From contig JBAIZL010000003.1 of assembly GCA_036971475.1 (NCBI GenBank), forward strand, positions 85,422,042 through 85,486,041: 64,000 nt of DNA, in the 5' to 3' direction. Positions 57,574 through 64,000 of this stretch are shown piece after piece; the first letter of the stretch is position 1; each line of letters starts with the position of its first letter. The translations under genes and the position numbers were made by a program. Source of the stretch: Prosapia bicincta (Eukaryota; Arthropoda; Insecta; Hemiptera; Cercopidae). The notes beneath the pieces were generated by a model. It ran no database searches. It was not told the DNA's origin and saw only the letters and a list, made by a program, of their open reading frames with translations.

Positions 57574-58285
57574 CTTATATATTTGCCTTGGCCCTATAAC
57601 GGCCTTATTAGAGAATAAATCGAAAATAGATATAAACCAAAGATTTCTTCTGAGAAAGTGAATGTTATTGGAACTTCGAGAGGGACAGTGGTTTAAATGG
57701 GTTTCTTTCTTTCCTTTAGTTGTGATATTGGATTTTGCGCAACGTTATTAGCTGAGCATGGACCTTTATTTTCGAAGGATTATTTCTTCGTCCGTATAAG
57801 TTCTTCGTTTATCTGCAACGACGAGTTCTGAATGATACTGGTTACGTATATAGTGTTTGTTTAGTTTTAATTTTACAAAGGTGCTTATAACGAAACTCAA
57901 GAATTTTCCACGTTGTATGTTGTTAACCACATTCAAGGGTTACCTTAACAATTCTCTTCAACCCTCTTACGTTCAAAACGTCAATTCATTACAAAGTATC
58001 AACCTATTTTATTCTTGAAGAGAACCATTGTGTTTGTAACTCTTGTAGCAAACGTTAAGTTTATTACGTACATTGTAGAGAAATTGAGTTTCGATAAAAA
58101 CATCCTTATCTTAGATATTATTACAACAATTTAGTAAGACAAATATTATGATGTTGATTACTTGTTTTTTTGTGCTGAAAAGGAATTACTTCTAATAAAA
58201 AGTATAGCGTATGTATAGCTTATGTAAAATATAATTTTAAAATTAAAAACACTTTTCTATAAACTGTAAGAGTTCTGAAAAGATT
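57574..58285. other. No gene seen
   Basis: Mixed to AT-rich, apparently unique. Confidence 0.45.
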
Positions 58286-58289
58286 TTCA

Positions 58290-58720
58290 CATCAACGAGA
58301 CCTCGCCAGGTAGATTTCATCGGCTTTGAGGCTTACTATGCTGACAGACGATATCAATGTCAGTATCTCTGGTGCTAGGCCATATAGCAAGGTCGAAAGT
58401 CTTGCATACTGGTACTACGGGTCCTAACACCAAGCCCTCTGACACTAGTCTCCAGGGACGGGAGACACGGGTTTGAGAGTGCATTTGTGGGGGTAGAGTT
58501 GTCTTACCTGGACGTAACTTTCCCGAGCGGGAGGGTCTATGTGTTGTGGCAAGGGTCGATCAGGAAGGCTGGATTTTTGCCACTCTTCGCTTTCACCATC
58601 TTTATTCTCCGTTTTACACCGTGCACATACCGCTTCTCGCATTAGTTGTCTGTTACAAAATAGATTCAGGACTCGCTTGACGGAAGCGAGGCTGCCCACC
58701 GGGGAAATTTCCAAACAGTT
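58290..58720. other. GC-rich block of unknown origin
   Basis: The GC-rich block stands out sharply. An 89-codon minus frame (58,714-58,445) and a 93-codon plus frame (58,539-58,820) overlap. The minus product (starting MEISPVGSLASVKRVLNLF, with a CARCKTE segment) matches no family I know. Around 58,355-58,450 the minus strand reads AGGGCTTGGTGTTAGGACC, faintly like a tRNA-SINE A box. An exon, a retroelement piece or a SINE are all possible. Confidence 0.35.
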
Positions 58721-58899
58721 TTCAGTATCTCTGGAAAAAGGAACTCAAGATAAGATCGCAGTTAACAGCGACAAAACTGATAGAGTTTGTTTCAACAGAA
58801 GAACTTTCATATATTGTTAAAGTTTGTTGTAATCTTAGGTCCACTTTCAAATTTAGGTTTTTCCATCAAATTAAAATACCTTGACTTACTAAAACGATA

Positions 58900-59340
58900 T
58901 AAAAATGTCCGGAAGTAGAATTAAATTTAGATAGCGACGCTATAACAGGAAATGGGAGATAGTTACCGTCTGGATGTGCCCTAACACATAGCCATGAAGA
59001 TAATTAAAGGTAAAATTACAAGTTGAATGCAACAATAAAGTGATCAGAAACAGCCAAAATAAACGGCAACACGTTCGGTCTATTTACAATTTCGGAAACG
59101 GTCAGTTTCATATTGTTGCAGAAACAATGGCAATGTGTACAGATAAAGCCGGTGTTGCTCTGATTGTAACTCCACTCATGCCTTTAGTTTACAAAGTAAG
59201 CAAATCACAACATGTTATTGCAACAGAAATAGGTGACGGGTGTTGCGTTCTATTGTGCGGGTAAATTGCTGAAGTTTGTGCAAGTAAACATTGGCATGGC
59301 TGGTGATTGTCAATAACGTGTGCTTTGTGGGCGCCGCTAA
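58900..59340. other. Single-copy GC-balanced island
   Basis: Unique CpG-containing block with a 74-codon plus frame (59,040-59,264; IVAETMAMCTDKAGVALIV) that has no family match by eye. Candidate exon or conserved non-coding element. Confidence 0.3.
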
Positions 59341-60400
59341 ATGAAAGCGTCGTTTCCTTTCGTAAATTCATATTTTAGAATTCGATATGAATTACAAACA
59401 AGGCTACTTTGGTTGCAGTGGTAACTTATGGTTGGAAATTGATACTGTTTTTGTTCCTGCCTTTAAAAAAGAAACAATAGTAGTCTTGGGACTACAAAAT
59501 TGTAACCACAAGTAAGCGTCGTATTTAGGAAGTCGATATTTACATAACCTTATTTCTCTAATAGTTGAATTTCAAATGATTCAATTATATGATTAAAATA
59601 ATAACGTATTTCACAAAAAATTAAATGTTTAAAAGAATGTTAAATTTTCTTTCTTCTTGTTAAAAAGTATTTATTTTGAGCATTAGCCCAGTTATAGGAA
59701 ATTTAATCGGAATGAAAGCGTTAAGATTACATGCAAACATATTTTGTTGTTGTTATTCCGGAGTTACTAAAGTAGTATAAAACTTATGATTTCATCAAAA
59801 TTTTAATTTAACATAAAAATGTAACCTAGTTTATATACGTATACATTTTAAATAAACTAGTTGACACAATTCCTTGTGTTAAAACGTAAAAGTTTCCAGG
59901 GTTACAAACAGTTTTCACTCTATCTTTTTTAAAAATGTCATTATATTTTAAATATATTAACTTTCTAGTGGAGGGGAAAGTGCTGAGGTATAGCCAACAT
60001 CTAAAACTACCTGGCGTAGTGCTGGGCCCTAATCTCAAAGGGAGGGATGGGTGTGTAAACGCACGTAGATTGTGCGCTAGAAGCTTGCGAATCTAGACCT
60101 AATGTTTTAAAAGCCATAGGTAGTCAACAATTAGGAGCGGATAAATCTACCAAGAAAACATTGCACACCTGTTTGTTTGCTCAAAGGGGATTTATTGTTG
60201 GGAAGTATAGCGGCGGGGACCCATCTAGTCTAGTTACAAGCAGCGGCACTTCGGCTGTGCCTGGGTTGGACAAGAACCATTGGATATCAAACTAGGTATC
60301 GAAGCAATTGATCTATACGTAGACAAAGATGGGGCAAATATTTAAAACTCATTCTTTGCCTGTGGACCATTCTTTGCGTGATGTCCTTACCTGGTCTAAT
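59341..60400. other. No gene seen
   Basis: AT-rich to 59,900, then mixed. The 70-codon minus frame at 60,038-59,826 is unremarkable. The GC-richer 60,040-60,330 part may belong to the retroelement remnant downstream, but no RT motif could be read. Confidence 0.4.
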
Positions 60401-60401
60401 A

Positions 60402-60590
60402 CAGGTAGTCCCTCATTCAGACATCAAGTTATTGACATCTTGGTTACCAGACAGCAGGGCCAAGATTATTCCAATTGTCTAAGATAGCTGAAACAGTAGC
60501 TGACCTTGAGTTACTGTGATCACGGATTTACGGATCCACAGTACTTTGAGTTATTGCGAAGCGCAACCGGAGATCATTAGATTGGAGGGC
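60402..60590 (+). mobile_element. Possible pogo/Tigger-like end
   Basis: TA followed by CAGGTAGTCCCTCATTCAGA resembles the CAGGTAGTCCC-type ends of pogo/Tigger elements. No matching inverted end is visible, so only the start is supported. Confidence 0.3.
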
Positions 60591-60626
60591 ATACGCATGT
60601 TCTGCAAAATCTTCAAGGTTGGTTCG

Positions 60627-61231
60627 GAAGCTTTGACAAACTGATTTTCAATTGTAAACGACAACATATATATCTTGTCCGACTCCAAATCTCCCCTCCA
60701 AGCAATCGCTAAGCCCGATACTATACCCTACCATTTTAGAATCGACGAACTGAGGAAGTTTCTCTCTGGACTATTTAAAGTTGGAAAGTACTTCATTCTC
60801 TCAATGGATTCTCTCACATTGTGGTATAAGGGAAAATGAAACAGCAGATCAAAAAGTAGAGCAAGTGACTGCAATAGATAGTATGATATTTTCCCACACG
60901 CTCTGTCAGAGTTCTGGCAAAATACAGTTTAATAAAGCATGGATCGAGCAGTACAGTGTAGTCTGTTTCCTGTACGGGTCACAGCCGGGACCGGTAAAAG
61001 AAGATAAACACACAGAAATACATAGGGGTCTAGCGCCCTTAGTGGCCCGGGCCGGAACAGAAGTACCTACATCGATTCAATCTGGCTGAGAACATTTTTT
61101 GAGCTGTGCAGGGATGAGAATGTAGTTTTGGAACACCTCTTTCTCCATTGTAGTCACCCTATGCTGGCCAAAGACGTTCTGATAGTGGAGGCCTTGGAGG
61201 CGTGGAGAGATATTGGACTCGTGGACATATG
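60627..61231 (+). pseudogene. Non-LTR retrotransposon RNase H fragment
   Basis: The first frame reads IYILSDSKSPLQAIAKPD (60,666-60,719), the RNase H block with its catalytic Asp in SDS. A one-base shift near 60,800 leads to QWILSHCGIRENETADQ, corresponding to the family's QWIPSHCGIPGNE-AD, with the last catalytic Asp kept. After another shift, LCRDENVVLEHLFLHCSHP (61,098-61,154) matches the Cys/His tail that follows RNase H in jockey- and R1-group elements. A stop also lies upstream at 60,642. RT and endonuclease were not found. It is a dead 3' fragment. Confidence 0.75.
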
Positions 61232-61581
61232 ACTATCAGGTGCTATTTGTGAAGCTGAAAGCCTGAAGGAAGAGAAAGGAAGGAATCTTTCTTCCATTCC
61301 CGTTCAATGAAAGAGAGGAATTAATAAATATCTTGAGTTTTTCGGAACACCACTTACAAAATTAAATTTCGGTTATGAAAAATGGATAAATCAAAACACA
61401 TGTTACTGGTCATCGTTGTTTTAACATGCTGTTTTTCCAAGTAAGGTTGGATACGCTTTCCAATGTAGTTAAATTGCCTACTATACGCCGTGTTTTGTTG
61501 TATTGAGTCTTTCAATCAATTACCATGTTTTGCAATGGTAAAAGCCATGTTATATAAATACTGCATTTCTAATAATAAATA

Positions 61582-61631
<50 letters not shown>

Positions 61632-62479
61632 TTTCGTGTGTGGTATATATGCATATATGTGTGTGGTACATATATGGTATATATGTTAATATATAAATTT
61701 ATATGTATACTATGTAATAAAAAAAAAAAATTAAAAGTCATGTATTTATAATATGTTTAATGTGTAATGTAAATAAAGTATTATTTCTAATGTTCGAATA
61801 CTAATTACAGGCATATTGGTCCGAATACGAAATGTTAAACTTGAATACTAATAGTTTGTTTATTATAACGGTAATGGTTTTGAATATAAAATGTGAATTA
61901 TTTATAACTTTTAGAATAGTCTTGCGATTTAGTTTTTCAGTATACAGTTGTTACTTTTGAACTTCCTCTTTCATGGAGGCGACTAAATCGTCAATGAAAG
62001 TTTAAAGTTTCTATACTACCAAACTGGAGAAAACCTTTCGTCCCTACTACAGATATATTTAGTGTTGCAATTTATCTTAAACACTCCTCTTACATTAGCA
62101 TTAAACAACCGAACAAACTCTGTTTGTATTCAACATGTCATTGTGACACATGTTTGCAAACTTCAGAAACTCCACCGCACGGAACAAAGCACCATTCTCT
62201 TATCGTTGATGAAATTACCTGATGCGTTCCTTACAAACTTGGCGCAATCCCATTGTGGTTTGTTTCCGTGTGTTCTGACTAGAATAACGTAGTGTAACTA
62301 AACGCAAATACATCTTAATCTTCCGGCTGTAATGTAGGCCTTAAGCTTTGAGATAATCGATGCTATATCATTTACAATATAACTATATATTTTTGTTTCG
62401 TTTCGGGAGGGGTACGAGTCATTTGAATGTATTTCAGCCGTATATTAACGCCGATTGGTTTAATTATCCCAGAACAGTA
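61232..62479. other. No gene seen; (TA)n at 61,586-61,630
   Basis: AT-rich, with a 45-bp TA tract, GTGTGGTATATATG-type degenerate repeats to about 61,690 and an A11 run near 61,720. The 76-codon frame at 62,062-62,292 has no recognisable domain. Confidence 0.45.
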
Positions 62480-64000
62480 TAATACACTACGTTGATGAAT
62501 AGTATGATAACCACCAGTGTATAAAGCATTTTGCCTAATAGTATAATTAAAGCCAGTATAATGAGCCCTATTGGGAAACAGTATGATTAACCCCGAACTA
62601 TCTAGTTACTTCTGAACAGTATAATATGCCCCGTTGCCGAAAAACATACTTACCGTCCAACAGTACAAGCAACCATATTGCTGAACAGTATATCGAGCCC
62701 TATTGGCAAACAGTATGATTAACCCCGAACTATCTAGTTACTGCTGAACAGTATAATAAGCCACGCTGCCGAAAAACATACTTACCGTCCAACAGTACAA
62801 CCAACTGTATTGCTAAACAGTATAACTAGCTTTATTGTCAAAGAGTATGATTAACCCCAAACTATCTAGTTACTTCTGAACAGTATAATATGCCCCGTTG
62901 CCGAAAAACATACTTACCGTCCAACAGTACAACCAACTGTATTGCTAAACAGTATAACTAGCTTTATTGTCAAAGAGTATGATTAACCCCAAACTATCTA
63001 GTTACTTCTGAACAGTATAATATGCCCCGTTGCCGAAAAGTATGATTAACCCCGATCTATCTAGTTACTGCTAAACAGTATAATAAGCCCCGTTGCCGAA
63101 AAATATACTTACCGTCGAGTAGTACAAGCAACGATATTGCTGAACAGTATAACGAGCCCTACTGGCTAGCAGTATGAATAACCCCTTATCTATCTAGGTA
63201 CTACTGAACAGTATAATAAAACTCGTTGCCAACAAATATACTTACCGCCCAACAGTACAACCAACCGTATTGCCGAACAATATAGCGAGCCCTATTGGCA
63301 AACAGTATGATTAACCCCGAACTATCTAGTTACTGCTGAACAGTATAATAAGCCCCGCTGCCGAAAAACATACTTACCGTCCAACAGTACAACCAACTGT
63401 ATTGCTAAACAGTATAACTAGCTTTATTGTCAAAGAGTATGATTAACCCCAAACTATCTAGTTACTTCTGAACAGTATAATATGCCCCGTTGCCGAAAAA
63501 CATACTTACCGTCCAACAGTACAAGCAACCATATTGCTGAACAGTATATCGAGCCCTATTGGCAAACAGTATGATTAACCCCGAACTATCTAGTTACTGC
63601 TGAACAGTATAATAAGCCACGCTGCCGAAAAACATACTTACCGTCCAACAGTACAACCAACTGTATTGCTAAACAGTATAACTAGCTTTATTGTCAAAGA
63701 GTATGATTAACCCCAAACTATCTAGTTACTTCTGAACAGTATAATATGCCCCGTTGCCGAAAAACATACTTACCGTCCAACAGTACAAGCAACCATATTG
63801 CTGAACAGTATATCGAGCCCTATTGGCAAACAGTATGATTAACCCCGAACTATCTAGTTCTGCTGAACAGTATAATATGCCCCGTTGCCGAAAAGTATGA
63901 TTAACCCCGATCTATCTAGTTACTGCTAAACAGTATAATAAGCCCCGTTGCCGAAAAATATACTTACCGTCGAGTAGTACAAGCAACGATATTGCTGAAC
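62480..64000. repeat. 132-bp array of 33-bp subunits, with 855-bp super-repeat
   Basis: (G)AACAGTATAATA words start at 62614, 62746, 62878, 63010, then 63073 (a 63-bp short unit), 63206, 63338, 63470, 63602, 63734, 63865 and 63928 (again 63 bp). The basic 132-bp unit is four ~33-bp blocks beginning AACAGTATNA. The short unit recurs 855 bp apart, and long stretches (62,614-62,800 against 63,470-63,656) are identical at about that distance. The array therefore has a super-repeat, with some unit swapping. It runs off the right end. Confidence 0.95.

Overview
This is AT-rich eukaryotic DNA with no convincing host protein-coding gene, rRNA gene or intact tRNA gene. It looks like a repeat-dense intergenic or intronic stretch of an invertebrate. 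I favour an arthropod, probably an insect. The reasons are short CCTAA/TTAGG-type runs (about 17,010 and 24,735), frequent TAGGTTATGTT/CCTAACC words, and the transposon mix: Penelope-like elements, a ZBED-type hAT, pogo/Tigger-like ends and a jockey/R1-type RNase H. The order cannot be fixed from this window. Nearly every long open frame is a simple repeat, a minisatellite or a dead transposon.

Layout. The window begins inside a 72-bp minisatellite built of 18-bp units (1-760) and ends inside a 132-bp array (62,480-64,000). Between them lie an 80-bp array of almost identical units (1,665-3,025), a 91/60-bp array (5,450-6,925), a ~145-bp satellite with variable CT tracts (19,980-21,345), a 153-bp minisatellite whose frame stays open on the minus strand (22,475-24,375), two unrelated 50-bp arrays (28,611-29,437 and 42,243-42,572), an old degenerate array (34,270-35,430) and a homogeneous 157-bp satellite of about 24 copies (52,600-56,369). 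Long (TA)n and (CA)n tracts punctuate the sequence. The largest is about 585 bp of CA (25,358-25,942).

Mobile elements. Two Penelope-like (PLE) protein remnants are recognisable: an N-terminal piece of the reverse-transcriptase ORF (3,862-4,437, minus) and a GIY-YIG endonuclease C-terminus (56,965-57,400, minus). The first lies inside a 0.7-kb derivative bounded by 49-bp inverted repeats. There are also a ZBED5-like hAT transposase C-terminus (43,395-43,800), a broken non-LTR RNase H domain with its downstream Cys/His-type tail (60,627-61,231), pogo/Tigger-like ends, hAT-like ends, tRNA-like SINE heads and at least three dispersed repeat families without visible protein (called B, C and D here).

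Most interesting. About ten fold-back (inverted-duplicate) sequences occur, many touching (TA)n or (CA)n tracts. Several of them, and the PLE ends, carry hammerhead-ribozyme-like cores: CTGANGA, one extra T, a paired stem II, then GAAA followed by a short self-complementary helix III. The clearest are at 56,838-56,888, 48,150-48,197 and 12,779-12,838. Hammerheads are known in PLE terminal repeats. The dense series of inverted, microsatellite-flanked copies here suggests a non-autonomous PLE-derived fold-back family. Other leads are a perfect 104-bp palindrome with no spacer (51,876-51,979), a nested three-stem RNA-like fold (52,182-52,257), a CRE-rich island (10,042-10,470), and a dozen single-copy, more GC-balanced islands that could be conserved regulatory elements of a neighbouring or enclosing gene.
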